From CAZWVA01 sp964636885 (GTDB lineage Bacteria; Desulfobacterota_D; UBA1144; Nemesobacterales; CSP1-2), in NCBI GenBank assembly GCA_964636885.1, contig CAZWVA010000014.1:1-50101 (forward strand): DNA of 50,101 nucleotides. Reading direction: 5' to 3'. Both the position numbers and the translations under genes were made by a program. Under the pieces are notes generated by a model. That model did not search any database and was not told where the DNA came from. It saw only the letters and a program-made list of their open reading frames with translations. How positions within the stretch are numbered: position 1 is the first letter of the stretch; every line of letters begins with the position of its first letter. Of this stretch, positions 1 to 8,389 are shown in pieces.

Positions 1-448
1 GTTCGCAACGAAGGTGACCATAATCCACAGAAGGGACAGGCTAAGGGCTTCAAAGATCATGCAAGAGAGGGCCTTTAAAAACAAGAAGATCGCCTTTATC
101 TGGGATTCCATAGTGGAAGAGATACTAGGTGATAGGGAAAGCGGAGTGACTGGGGTTAGAATCCGCAACCTAAAGACGGGAGAAATCAGCGTAAAGGAAT
201 GCCGGGGTGTTTTTGTCGCAATCGGTCATACGCCGAACACGAGGCTCTTTGAGGGCCAAATAGAGATGGATGAAAAGGGGTATATCATAGCCAAAAACCG
301 CACGAGCGAGACCAGTGTACCGGGAGTGTTTGTAGCGGGGGATGTTCAGGACCACAGGTACCGTCAGGCTATAACAGCCGCTGGAACAGGATGCATGGCG
401 GCAATGGATGCCGAGAGGTTCCTAGAAGAACACGCTGAGTCACTCTGA
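1..448 (+). CDS. trxB: Thioredoxin-disulfide reductase, 3' part
   Basis: C-terminal part of the flavoenzyme that passes NADPH electrons to thioredoxin in the cytoplasm. The reading frame is open from base 2, and the codons before the first internal GTG (14) already read F-A-T-K, as expected inside the family, so the gene begins before the window. Visible landmarks are the NADPH-binding segment HRRDRLRASKIM near the left edge and the C-terminal FAD-binding segment GVFVAGDVQDHRYRQ followed by the AxxxG-type tail. The redox-active CxxC pair would lie upstream and is not visible. The 3' end overlaps the convergent terC gene by nine bases. Family assignment is firm; nothing odd is seen in the visible part. 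Confidence 0.93.
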   Translation, partial: FATKVTIIHRRDRLRASKIMQERAFKNKKIAFIWDSIVEEILGDRESGVTGVRIRNLKTGEISVKECRGVFVAIGHTPNTRLFEGQIEMDEKGYIIAKNRTSETSVPGVFVAGDVQDHRYRQAITAAGTGCMAAMDAERFLEEHAESL

Positions 449-1213
449 TCCGGCCACGGAGCTTCTACCCGTCTCATCGCTATAGGGTTCCCGTAGCCTG
501 ACGGGAATGACCTCGCGCCGCCGCATCCTTAAGTTGAGCATCTCCACGAATACGGAAAACGCCATAGCAAAGTAGATGTAGCCCTTTGGGATGTGTTGAT
601 CGAGTCCCTCCGCTATAAGAGCCACACCGATTAGAAGGAGAAAACTCAAGGCAAGCATCTTAACAGTCGGATGTCGGTGAACGAAGTCGCTTATGGGACC
701 GGCAGAGACCATCATGAATACAACCGCAATCATAATAGCCAAGATCATTACCCAAACCCTATTTGCCATCCCTATTGCGGTTATGACGGAGTCGAGAGAG
801 AAGACTATGTCAAGGAGGAGTATTTGAAAGATTACACCGGTAAAAGAGGGCGCTATACGAGCAGAAGAACTCCCTTCTTCTCCTTCAAGCCTCTCGTGGA
901 TTTCGTATGTACTCTTGCCCAAAAGAAAAAGGCCGCCCAGGATGAGTATGATGTCCCGACCCGATATCTCGCTTCCAAACACCGAAAAGAGAGGTTTGGT
1001 TAAGTGCATCATCCAGGTAAGGGACAGAAGAAGCACTATGCGTGTCAGCATAGCCAGAGATAGCCCCAGGGTTCGCGCCCTCTTCTGCTCGTTCTTGGGT
1101 AGCTTGCCAGCCAGTATTGAGATGAAAACTATGTTGTCTATGCCAAGAACGATCTCCAGCACGGTGAGTGTAAAGAGAGCTATCCATGTCTGAGGTTCTA
1201 TAAGCCACTCCAT
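440..1213 (-). CDS. TerC family integral membrane protein
   Basis: A 257-residue polytopic inner-membrane protein of the TerC/YoaE family, linked in other bacteria to metal ion export (for example manganese at secretion sites) and tellurite resistance. About seven hydrophobic segments are visible. The two signature acidic membrane motifs are present: VLEIVLGIDNIVFISIL near residue 20 and LLLDIVFSLDSVITAIGMA near residue 135. A charged C-terminal tail follows the last membrane segment. The ATG at 1213 has an AAGGAG ribosome-binding site about ten bases upstream. It converges on trxB with a nine-base overlap. The substrate cannot be told from sequence, although the family call is secure. Confidence 0.9.
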   Translation of the reverse strand: MEWLIEPQTWIALFTLTVLEIVLGIDNIVFISILAGKLPKNEQKRARTLGLSLAMLTRIVLLLSLTWMMHLTKPLFSVFGSEISGRDIILILGGLFLLGKSTYEIHERLEGEEGSSSARIAPSFTGVIFQILLLDIVFSLDSVITAIGMANRVWVMILAIMIAVVFMMVSAGPISDFVHRHPTVKMLALSFLLLIGVALIAEGLDQHIPKGYIYFAMAFSVFVEMLNLRMRRREVIPVRLREPYSDETGRSSVAGSE

Positions 1214-1332
1214 GTTAAACGACTCCTTTTTAGATTAGTCTTATCTTTTTCATCCCAAAAACCCCGTAATCTCATTACGCTCTAGAAGATAGAGACCATT
1301 TTTGAGATGAGACTTATAATTATAGATGCGGG

Positions 1333-2226
1333 TCAGCCTTTTTCTCCGAAGATCCTTTTTAAGAACCCATTCGTCTTCTCCCATGAATCCCTATCGGCTC
1401 CCTCATCGTATCCGATTGGAATGCCGAATCTCTTCGCATAATCATTTGCCTCGGGAACCGTAAAACTGTGCTTGGCATTCGGGTAGACTATAACCTTGAA
1501 GTCGGCATTGGCCTCTTTCATCGTCTCTTTAAACCTTTCTACCTGCTCTTTACTCACGAACTCGTCCGCCCCGCCGTGGAAAACCAAAACACGGGCTTTA
1601 ACCCCTCCCGGGTTGACAGGGACACTTGTAGGAAGAGCCCCATGAAAGCTCACAACACCCTTTAAATCCACTCCTCGAAGGGCCATGTTTAATACGATCC
1701 CTCCACCGAAGCAATAACCAATTGCAGCGATATGTTCTGGATCTACCGTCTCTCGATTTTTAAGCAAGTTTAAAGCCGCATCAAACCTAGCCTGAGCTTC
1801 ATCCATATTGGACATGACCATGGTTGATAGCTTTCCCGCTTCATCTGGATTGGTAGCGTGTTTCCCCTCACCATACATATCTACAGCAAGAGCGGTATAG
1901 CCCAATTCGGCAAGCATATTTGCCCGTCTGCGGGCGTAATCGTTAAGCCCCCACCACTCGTGCACTACCAAAACTCCCGGCCTTTTGCCTTCCATGTTCT
2001 TGTCATACACGAGATACCCCTTTAGTGTCGTTCCGTTTGAGCTATATTCAACTTCCTCCCCCACTACATTCGGACCCTTTACGGGTTCCTCCGTTACGAC
2101 CCCTTCCTTTTTATCAGCGGTTTCTTCAGTCCTTTTTGCTTTATCCACCTTTTCACATGCGGAGACCGCAAAACCTAGGACAAAGGTCAAAATAAAAAGC
2201 CGTTTGAGCATCTTAAAAAATACCAT
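1333..2226 (-). CDS. Dienelactone hydrolase family lipoprotein
   Basis: A 297-residue alpha/beta hydrolase of the dienelactone hydrolase family carrying a lipoprotein signal peptide. Residues 1-24 have a basic start, a hydrophobic core and a lipobox ending at Cys24 (V-S-A-C), so the enzyme should be lipid-anchored outside the inner membrane. A lysine/glutamate-rich linker to about residue 55 follows. Catalytic positions typical of the family are visible: Glu90 in VVHEWWGLN, nucleophile Cys172 in GYCFGGG, Asp221 in GGADEFV and His253 in KHSF. The start is supported by AGGAGGT five bases upstream. Most dienelactone hydrolases are cytoplasmic, so surface anchoring is a mild oddity. The true substrate is unknown; a true dienelactone pathway is not suggested by neighbours. 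Confidence 0.88.
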   Translation of the reverse strand: MVFFKMLKRLFILTFVLGFAVSACEKVDKAKRTEETADKKEGVVTEEPVKGPNVVGEEVEYSSNGTTLKGYLVYDKNMEGKRPGVLVVHEWWGLNDYARRRANMLAELGYTALAVDMYGEGKHATNPDEAGKLSTMVMSNMDEAQARFDAALNLLKNRETVDPEHIAAIGYCFGGGIVLNMALRGVDLKGVVSFHGALPTSVPVNPGGVKARVLVFHGGADEFVSKEQVERFKETMKEANADFKVIVYPNAKHSFTVPEANDYAKRFGIPIGYDEGADRDSWEKTNGFLKRIFGEKG

Positions 2227-2314
2227 GCGACACCTCCTGTGGTTCTTGGAAAAATATAATGAGTTCAGCTAAACCGGTAAGATAGACTGAGTCCTATACG
2301 AATTCATCCAAGAC

Positions 2315-4567
2315 CTAATGATTTCGCGATTCAAAATCAAAATCCAGCTTGTCTTCCTTTAAGATGATTTTAACATTTCCCCCGCTGGCCAATTTCCCGA
2401 ACAAAACCTCCTTAGATAGCCTTTCCGTAATCTCACGGTCTATCAGTCTTTGAATGGGCCTTGCACCCATCTGGGGATCGTAACCCTTTTCTGCCAGGTA
2501 TGCCCTTGCCCTTGGGTCTAGCTCAATCGTAACCCTTTTGGGCTTTAACCTCTCGGCCAGTTGCCCTATGATCTTATCCACGATCATCTCCACGACCCTT
2601 CTGTCTAAGGGGTTAAAGTGCACGATCGCGTTTAAACGATTCCTGAATTCCGGGCTAAAGTACCGCTCTATGGCCTGCGCATTCCTGTCCTCGTATTCGC
2701 CTTTACCAAAGCCGAGCGTTCTTACGCCACTTTCCCTGGAGCCGGTATTCGTTGTGAGAATAAGTATTACCTGTCTAAAATCCACCCTCCTGCCATTGGA
2801 ATCGGTCAGGGTGGCATGGTCCATCACCTGGAGCAGTATGTTATAGATATCCTCGTGGGCCTTTTCAATCTCATCCAAGAGTAAAACGACATGGGGGTTT
2901 TGGTAAACCGCCTCTGTAAGCTGCCCCCCTTGATCGAATCCCACATAACCAGGAGGGGAACCGATTAGGCGGGAAACCGTGTGTTTTTCCATGTATTCGC
3001 TCATATCAAACCGTATAAACCCTATACCCAAAGAGAGCGCCAACTGTTTTGCGAGTTCCGTTTTTCCGACCCCTGTGGGACCGGCAAACATGAAAGAACC
3101 AACCGGTTTATTCGGTTCCGCAAGCCCTGCCCTAGACATCTGAATCGCCGTTACCACCCTATCAATCGCCTCATCCTGGCCAAAAATCACCCTTTTTAAA
3201 TCGTAAGAGAGGGTCATAAGCCTCTTGCGATCATTAACCCTAACCGTCCTCGTTGGAACCTTTGCCATCCTTGAGACGAGTGCCTCGATGTCTCTAACTG
3301 TGACCCGCTTGATTCTCGATTTATGACCCCTAAGCTTGACCTCGGCACCGGCCTCATCGATGATGTCTATCGCCTTATCGGGCAACCTCCTGTCGCTTAT
3401 ATACTTGGCAGACAACTCCACAGCGGCCCTTAGAGCAGATTTCGAGTACTTAACCCTATGATGGTTCTCGTAGTACCTTTTTAAACCGAGGAGGATTTTA
3501 AAAGACTCTTCAAGGCTCGGCTCATAAACGTCTATTCTCTGAAAGCGCCTTGCCAGGGCATGGTCTTTTTCGAAAACGCCTCTATACTCCTTTAGCGTCG
3601 TAGTTCCGATGCAGCGTATCTCACCACTAGCAAGGGCCGGCTTTAGCATGCTGGAAGCATCCAAGGTGCCACCGGAAACTGCACCGGCTCCTATTACTGT
3701 ATGGATCTCATCTATGAATAAAACCCTATTGGGGTCGCCTTTAACCGAATCTATTATGGCCTTTAGCCTCTCCTCAAAATCCCCTCTATAACGCGTTCCA
3801 GCAGTAAGAGCACCCATGTCCAGGGCATAGATGTTTAGATTCTTTAGGGAGGGAGGAACCCTCCTTTCAGCGATCCTTAGTGCAAGCCCCTCGGCTATCG
3901 CCGTCTTACCTACGCCCGCCTCTCCCACGAATATGGGGTTATTCTTCCGTCTCCTGGCCAGTATGTAGATTGTACGCTCGATCTCGGTTTCGCGCCCGAT
4001 CAGTGGATCGATCTTACCCTCTCTTGCCTTCTGTACGAGGTTTGTACAAAACTGTGAAAGCGGGTTCTTTTGCCGTTGAAGGGTCTCTTTGTCCGTGCCC
4101 TCCGGGGCGAGCCCTAACCTCTCCTCTCTATCGCCTTTGAAAGTCCCGCGGGATATATAGCGGATAACATCATAGCGGGTAAGGCCCTGCTTATTCAGAA
4201 AATACACGGCGTGTGATTCCCGTACTCTAAACATGGCCGCCAAGACGTTACCGCTTGTAAGCTCTTTTTTCCCGGTGGATTCCACATGCATAGCGGCATA
4301 CTGCAAAACGAATTTACTGTCCAAAGAGTATTGAGGCTCAGGGAGATACTCCGAATCAATAGAGGGCATATTCTCATCCATAAACTCGTTTAAGGAATCT
4401 CTAAGCTCTTCTATATTCACACCGCATCCCGATAGGATTTTGATAGCAACGCTGTCCTCGGTTAGAGCAAGAAGGATGTGCTCTAGTGTGATAAACCCGT
4501 GTTTTCTCCTTTTCGCCTCGTGGTATGCCCTCTTGAGTGTCTTCTCCAACTCCTCAGAGATTATCAT
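2315..4567 (-). CDS. clpA: ATP-dependent Clp protease ATP-binding subunit ClpA
   Basis: AAA+ unfoldase that feeds substrates to ClpP peptidase in the cytoplasm. The 750 residues match usual ClpA length. Order of parts: double Clp N-domain (about 1-145), first AAA+ module with Walker A GEAGVGKT (about 215-222) and Walker B VLFIDEIHT, then second module with GPTGVGKT and VVLLLDEIEKA, then the small C-terminal domain. There is no long ClpB middle coiled coil, and an LGF tripeptide (TLGFGKGEY) sits where ClpP-docking loops carry IGL/IGF, so ClpA rather than ClpB. The adaptor gene clpS, often next door, is absent here, as is clpP. No Shine-Dalgarno precedes the ATG; a strong promoter ends only ten bases upstream, suggesting a leaderless message. 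Confidence 0.93.
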   Translation of the reverse strand: MIISEELEKTLKRAYHEAKRRKHGFITLEHILLALTEDSVAIKILSGCGVNIEELRDSLNEFMDENMPSIDSEYLPEPQYSLDSKFVLQYAAMHVESTGKKELTSGNVLAAMFRVRESHAVYFLNKQGLTRYDVIRYISRGTFKGDREERLGLAPEGTDKETLQRQKNPLSQFCTNLVQKAREGKIDPLIGRETEIERTIYILARRRKNNPIFVGEAGVGKTAIAEGLALRIAERRVPPSLKNLNIYALDMGALTAGTRYRGDFEERLKAIIDSVKGDPNRVLFIDEIHTVIGAGAVSGGTLDASSMLKPALASGEIRCIGTTTLKEYRGVFEKDHALARRFQRIDVYEPSLEESFKILLGLKRYYENHHRVKYSKSALRAAVELSAKYISDRRLPDKAIDIIDEAGAEVKLRGHKSRIKRVTVRDIEALVSRMAKVPTRTVRVNDRKRLMTLSYDLKRVIFGQDEAIDRVVTAIQMSRAGLAEPNKPVGSFMFAGPTGVGKTELAKQLALSLGIGFIRFDMSEYMEKHTVSRLIGSPPGYVGFDQGGQLTEAVYQNPHVVLLLDEIEKAHEDIYNILLQVMDHATLTDSNGRRVDFRQVILILTTNTGSRESGVRTLGFGKGEYEDRNAQAIERYFSPEFRNRLNAIVHFNPLDRRVVEMIVDKIIGQLAERLKPKRVTIELDPRARAYLAEKGYDPQMGARPIQRLIDREITERLSKEVLFGKLASGGNVKIILKEDKLDFDFESRNH

Positions 4568-4871
4568 CTTATCGATCTTATAGTGTAACCCCTTTCACAT
4601 ATCAAGCGGCAAGACCCCTTAAGGATCCATACTCACCCCGCGCTCCGGCTTCAAATACGGTGATTTTATTCCCTATAGAATACTCTATTAAACGATGGAA
4701 ACAACACTCAAAGTGCCAGGCTCTCAGACTAATTTGTATCCAACCTAGCCATCTCCTCGTTCATTTTTGATTCTCCCGCGGAGCAAAGTTTGAAAGGGCG
4801 CTACCGGTATATTCCCTCCGCTACATATATCCGATTCTTTGCCTAAGCTTCCCAAAAGCCGTAGAGTTTTT
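4568..4871. other. Intergenic stretch between clpA and the TPR gene
   Basis: About 300 bases without a supportable gene. It carries the clpA promoter at its left end. No clpS-like frame, terminator with a T-run or repeat was recognised in the rest. Confidence 0.6.
4577..4605 (-). promoter_or_regulatory. Sigma-70-like promoter of clpA
   Basis: On the minus strand TTGATA (4605-4600), a 17-base spacer and TATAAG (4582-4577). Expected transcription start is near 4570, about three bases before the clpA ATG (4567-4565), leaving no room for a ribosome-binding site. Confidence 0.6.
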
Positions 4872-5735
4872 CTAATCGTCACTTTTTAATTTCTCAGTAA
4901 CCCTATCCGCAACCCAACTCAGCCATTCCGGAGAATCCGTTGGCAAAAGCTCGGTTGTAAGGCTGAACGCTTTCTTATAGGCTTCTTCTCCCTCCCGGTT
5001 GCGACCGAGTTTGTAATACGCCATACTAAGAAAGAAGTGGGCATCAGGGTCATCTGGCTTAAGCCCAGTTGCCTGCTCTAGAATAGTTCTGGCTTCTTCC
5101 CAGAGACCGAGTTTAAAGTATGATCTTCCAAGCCGATAACAGGCATCCGGATAATCCGGATTAATTTGAACCGCTCGTTTGTAAGCCTCTATGGCTCTTT
5201 CAGGCCGATCGAGTTTGTCATAAGCCCTGCCCAGATAGAAATAATTCCTTGCATCACTCTGGTCGATTTGAGTTGCACGCTCTAAGACCTTTACCGCCTC
5301 CTCATGGCGACCGAGCATGTAATATGACACGCCCAGATTGCAGTAGGCCTGGGCATTGTAGGGATAGAGATCAATCGCCCTCTCTAGAGTTTTAACGGCT
5401 TCTTCGTCTCGGCCGAGCTTGTAGTAAAAAGACCCGAGAAGGAACTGCGCCTCGGCATGGGACGGTTCGAGTCGGACCGCCTCTTTTAAAGCCTCGATAG
5501 CTTCCTCATCTCGGTCAAGCACGCCGTAGACCTGCCCAAGTATGAAATACGCCTTGGCATACTGGGGTTCAATCCGAATCGCCTGCTTTAAAGCCTCCAC
5601 CGCTTCCTCGTAACGATTGAGCCGGGTGTAAACTAGCCCCAACATGTAGTGTGTCTCCTCGTTATTCGGATAGTCCAGAATCCTTTGCTTCAAGGTCTCT
5701 AGTTCTTTTTCCAAGCTAGATTGATCATTACTCAT
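4872..5735 (-). CDS. Tetratricopeptide repeat protein
   Basis: A 287-residue protein made almost entirely of about seven to eight 34-residue TPR units, beginning near residue 20 and running to about residue 265. The units show the standard pattern of small and aromatic residues (for example AYFILGQVYG, AQFLLGSFYYKLGR, AYCNLGVSYYMLGR), with a recurring phrase of the type GRDEEAVKTLERA. There is no signal peptide or membrane segment, so it is probably a cytoplasmic scaffold for protein-protein contacts. TPR arrays alone do not define a partner, and the neighbours do not suggest one. The ATG has no Shine-Dalgarno sequence, but a good promoter lies 14 bases upstream, so translation may start from a very short or absent leader. 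Confidence 0.85.
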   Translation of the reverse strand: MSNDQSSLEKELETLKQRILDYPNNEETHYMLGLVYTRLNRYEEAVEALKQAIRIEPQYAKAYFILGQVYGVLDRDEEAIEALKEAVRLEPSHAEAQFLLGSFYYKLGRDEEAVKTLERAIDLYPYNAQAYCNLGVSYYMLGRHEEAVKVLERATQIDQSDARNYFYLGRAYDKLDRPERAIEAYKRAVQINPDYPDACYRLGRSYFKLGLWEEARTILEQATGLKPDDPDAHFFLSMAYYKLGRNREGEEAYKKAFSLTTELLPTDSPEWLSWVADRVTEKLKSDD

Positions 5736-5749
5736 CGCAGTACGGTTCT

Positions 5750-5777
5750 ATAATATCAAAAGAAGCCATCTTGTAAA
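5750..5777 (-). promoter_or_regulatory. Sigma-70-like promoter of the TPR gene
   Basis: Minus strand TTTACA (5777-5772), 16-base spacer, TATTAT (5755-5750), each box five of six to consensus. The predicted start is near 5743, giving a leader of only seven or eight bases before the ATG at 5735. Confidence 0.6.
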
Positions 5778-5819
5778 TGAACAGCACCCCAAAAACTCGG
5801 CTGTTCTAGCTTTAACATA

Positions 5820-5845
5820 GGCTTTTCTATTTATAGATAAAAGCC
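5820..5845. repeat. Inverted repeat / stem-loop
   Basis: GGCTTTT (5820-5826) pairs with AAAAGCC (5839-5845), continued by CTAT/ATAG inside with a two-base bulge and a two-base loop. No T-run follows on either strand, so I do not call it a terminator, although it lies between the end of the DUF151-miaB transcript and the TPR gene. Confidence 0.4.
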
Positions 5846-6401
5846 CACTGAGCAGGACAAAAATAGAATAAAACCCTCTCTTGAGAATTACATCCAGATC
5901 CTCAAATGCTATTGCGGGTTCCCTAACTAAACCTCGACTCCAATTGACTCAGCTCCGATAAAATCCGCTCGGCTTCGGATTTAAACCCATCCAATTCGGG
6001 AAGCGTTTTAAGGTCTTCTTCGTTACAGTCTGCTTTAAACACGGGAGCAGCAATAAGACGAACTCCCAGGACCATCCTCCCCAGAAGAACCAGAGGAGGA
6101 GATCGGAACCGAACATATCGCCCGTGATACCCTCTACTAGACCGCCTGTATAGATAAAAAAAGGAAGAAGGATTTAAGCCTGAAGCACAATACGGTGTGA
6201 TCCGTAAGAGTTCCCCTTAACTGGCCTTCGTTTACAGGTCTTTAGACAAAATTAAACCCAAACCGGTTCGAATCGAAAGGAGAAGAAAAAACACGGATCC
6301 GGCATTAAGCCTCAGGGTATCTTAGAGAGGGTAAAGTAATAGACTACTCCGATCTACGTAACCGGATCAATCGGGATATCCTTGTATTCACCACCAATAG
6401 G

Positions 6402-6878
6402 CTACATCTTATACTTGCCAAAATCCCCTGGGGGGATCTTGTCAAGGAGTTCTGTGAGTTTTTCCTTATCCTCCTCTATCTCTATCTTTCTCGACTTCTC
6501 AAGCACCTCTTCATTCACGAAAATGGGGGATCCGGTTCTGAGGGCTATTGCTATGGCATCGCTTGGCCTTGAGTCTATAACGTGTTCCTCACCGTCTCTC
6601 TTTAGGTGGATCTCCGCGTAGAACGTATCGTTTCTTAAATCGGTAACCTCTATCCGGGTTACCGAGAACCTCACCCTATCCAGCATGTTTTTTACCAGGT
6701 CATGTGTGAGAGGACGAACCCTTGGGGTTTTTTCGAGCTCCATGGCTATGGAACTCGCCTCCATAAAACCGATCCAGATTGGAAGTATCTTTTCACCGGT
6801 AACGTCCTTTAGGATCACGATTGGAGTATTGGTGAATGGATCCAGCGCTATCCCTGAAACCTTCATTTCAAGCAACAT
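6402..6878 (-). CDS. Bifunctional nuclease family protein (DUF151)
   Basis: A 158-residue protein of the DUF151 / bifunctional nuclease family, described in plants and bacteria as having DNase and RNase activity, often adjacent to miaB or other RNA-modification genes. Family landmarks are MKVSGIALDPFTNTPIVILKD at the N-terminus (seen as residues 5-25), LPIWIGFMEASSIAMELE near residue 33 and DSRPSDAIAIALRTGSPIFV near residue 102. A glutamate/lysine-rich C-terminal tail follows. The ATG has an excellent GGAGGT site. It lies 12 bases downstream of miaB on the same strand, so the two are probably cotranscribed. The biochemical role in this organism is not established by the sequence. Confidence 0.88.
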   Translation of the reverse strand: MLLEMKVSGIALDPFTNTPIVILKDVTGEKILPIWIGFMEASSIAMELEKTPRVRPLTHDLVKNMLDRVRFSVTRIEVTDLRNDTFYAEIHLKRDGEEHVIDSRPSDAIAIALRTGSPIFVNEEVLEKSRKIEIEEDKEKLTELLDKIPPGDFGKYKM

Positions 6879-6890
6879 GATTCACCTCCA

Positions 6891-8198
6891 TTAAATATTT
6901 TCTACCAACTCACCACGAAGGGAGTTTTGGAATCCCTCCTTAATCATTACGCTTACAATCTTACCTTTATAGCCATCGTTTCCAGGGAAGTTCACGATCC
7001 GATTATGAGTGGTTCTCCCCGAAACCCAGTTAGTATCGTTTTTACTCTTCCCCTCAACAAGCACCTCTTCAATCTGCCCAACCCTACCCAAGTTTTTCTT
7101 TAGCGTGATTTCCCTTTGAACCTCCTGTAGCTCGGCCAGCCTCTCGCTTGCAACCTCGTCAGGAACCATATCCGAAAATCCCGCTGCAGTGGTACCGGGT
7201 CGGGGTGAGTATTTAAAGGAGAATACGCCGTCAAACTGAACCTCCCTAACCAAGCCCATCGTATCGTTAAAGTCCTCTCTCGTTTCCCCCGGAAATCCGA
7301 CGATTATATCTGTAGATACCGCAATATCAGGAATAGCGTCTCTCAACCTGTTTACCGTATCGATATACCACTCCCTTGTATAGGTCCTCCCCATGCTCGC
7401 TAGAACCCTATTTGAACCCGACTGAACGGGAAGATGTATATGACGGCATACCTTCGGAGATCCCTTCATAGCCTCTATCATCCTCTTCGTTACGTCTCTG
7501 GGATAAGAGGTCGTAAAACGGATCCTTAGTAAACCCTCTATTTCCGCAACCATCCTTAGAAGGTCCCCAAACCTGTATCCGTTCATCCTCCACGAGTTTA
7601 CAGTCTGTCCTATAAGGGTTACCTCCTTTACTCCTTTTTGCACCAGATTTTTCGTCTCCCTTAAAATATCCTCAAGGGGTCTATTTACCTCCTCTCCTCT
7701 TACGTATGGTACTATACAGTAGGTGCACCTCTTATTGCACCCCTGCTGTATGGATACAAACGCCGTAACCCTGCCCTCTTCGTGGTAGGGCTCGATTTCA
7801 AAGACCTCCTCTATATCGAGAGAGGTCTCAACGCTTCTTCTCTTTTCCCTCTCAACCTGAGAGATGATCTGGGGAAGCCTGGGAATGGCTCTCGGTCCCA
7901 AGACGAAGTCGAGATGAGGGATCCTATCAAGAAGCCTTTCCCCGTATAGCTGTGCCACACACCCCGCGATACCCACAACCACATTCGGTTTTCTGGACTT
8001 TAGGTGCTTGAATCTACCCAGACTGCTCAGTGCCTTTTGATCTGCCTTCTCCCTTATCGAGCAGGTGTTTATAATGACGACGTCGGCCTCCTCCGGATCA
8101 TCCGTGGTCTCTATGCCTATGGCATTTCGGATCCTATCGGAATCGTACTCGTTCATCTGACAGCCATATGTTTCTATATACAGATACCTCTTTCTCAT
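6891..8198 (-). CDS. miaB: tRNA-2-methylthio-N6-dimethylallyladenosine synthase MiaB
   Basis: Radical-SAM methylthiotransferase that adds a methylthio group to N6-isopentenyladenosine at position 37 of tRNAs. The 435 residues carry the complete family layout: N-terminal UPF0004 domain with the auxiliary-cluster cysteines Cys13 (YGCQMNEYDSD), Cys46 (NTCSIREKA) and Cys80 (AGCVAQ), the radical SAM CxxxCxxC triplet Cys154/158/161 (GCNKRCTYCIVP), and a C-terminal TRAM domain. YGCQMNEYDSD and the overall length favour MiaB over MtaB or RimO. It is the first gene of a probable two-gene unit with the DUF151 nuclease. No Shine-Dalgarno is obvious, while a promoter ends 11 bases upstream of the ATG. 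Confidence 0.95.
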   Translation of the reverse strand: MRKRYLYIETYGCQMNEYDSDRIRNAIGIETTDDPEEADVVIINTCSIREKADQKALSSLGRFKHLKSRKPNVVVGIAGCVAQLYGERLLDRIPHLDFVLGPRAIPRLPQIISQVEREKRRSVETSLDIEEVFEIEPYHEEGRVTAFVSIQQGCNKRCTYCIVPYVRGEEVNRPLEDILRETKNLVQKGVKEVTLIGQTVNSWRMNGYRFGDLLRMVAEIEGLLRIRFTTSYPRDVTKRMIEAMKGSPKVCRHIHLPVQSGSNRVLASMGRTYTREWYIDTVNRLRDAIPDIAVSTDIIVGFPGETREDFNDTMGLVREVQFDGVFSFKYSPRPGTTAAGFSDMVPDEVASERLAELQEVQREITLKKNLGRVGQIEEVLVEGKSKNDTNWVSGRTTHNRIVNFPGNDGYKGKIVSVMIKEGFQNSLRGELVENI

Positions 8199-8209
8199 CC
8201 CTATTAACT

Positions 8210-8238
8210 AATGTAACGCTTTGGCTAGATTAAGTCAA
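8210..8238 (-). promoter_or_regulatory. Sigma-70-like promoter of miaB
   Basis: Minus strand TTGACT (8238-8233), 17-base spacer, TACATT (8215-8210). The start is predicted about four bases before the miaB ATG (8198-8196). Confidence 0.55.
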
Positions 8239-8304
8239 GGAAAGAGGAATGGAAAAAACCACGTACAGACAGTAGAATTTTAATCAAATGGGGTTGTTTT
8301 TTAG

Positions 8305-8317
8305 ACGGTTAAACCGT
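8305..8317. promoter_or_regulatory. Operator-like palindrome upstream of the MFS gene
   Basis: Perfect 13-base inverted repeat ACGGTT-A-AACCGT lying directly before the -35 box of the putative MFS promoter. Position and symmetry suit a dimeric regulator, but no candidate regulator gene is adjacent. Confidence 0.4.
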
Positions 8318-8318
8318 G

Positions 8319-8347
8319 TTGACACTTTTATATAAATTTAGTAGGCT
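8319..8347 (+). promoter_or_regulatory. Promoter of the MFS transporter gene
   Basis: TTGACA (8319-8324), a perfect -35, then a 17-base spacer and a weaker -10 TAGGCT (8342-8347). It leaves a leader of about 35 bases with an AGGAGG ribosome-binding site before the ATG at 8390. Confidence 0.5.
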
Positions 8348-8389
8348 AGAGCCTGCGTTTAGTCGGGAGAAATAGGAAGGAGGGAAAAT

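Larger units (their letters stand above)
5736..6401. other. Long gene-poor stretch with possible decayed coding sequence on the minus strand
   Basis: No intact gene of normal size is present. On the minus strand several short frames read like protein: one from about 6240 to 6150 (with a phrase NEGQLRGTLTDH), one from about 6166 to 6030 (with GGLVEGITGDMFG), and one ending at a stop at 5923 whose last 50 codons (ATG at 6075) include VLGVRLIAAPVFKADC and a heptad-like tail. The frames overlap and are broken by stops, as in a frameshifted pseudogene, but no family could be recognised with confidence; the GG...TGD motif faintly recalls the C-terminus of cobalamin synthase CobS. It could also be chance. 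Confidence 0.3.

Noticed and set aside
6030..6166. CobS C-terminus resemblance (GG...TGD)
   Set aside because: Only a short motif fits, the upstream frame is stopped, and no cobalamin genes are near.
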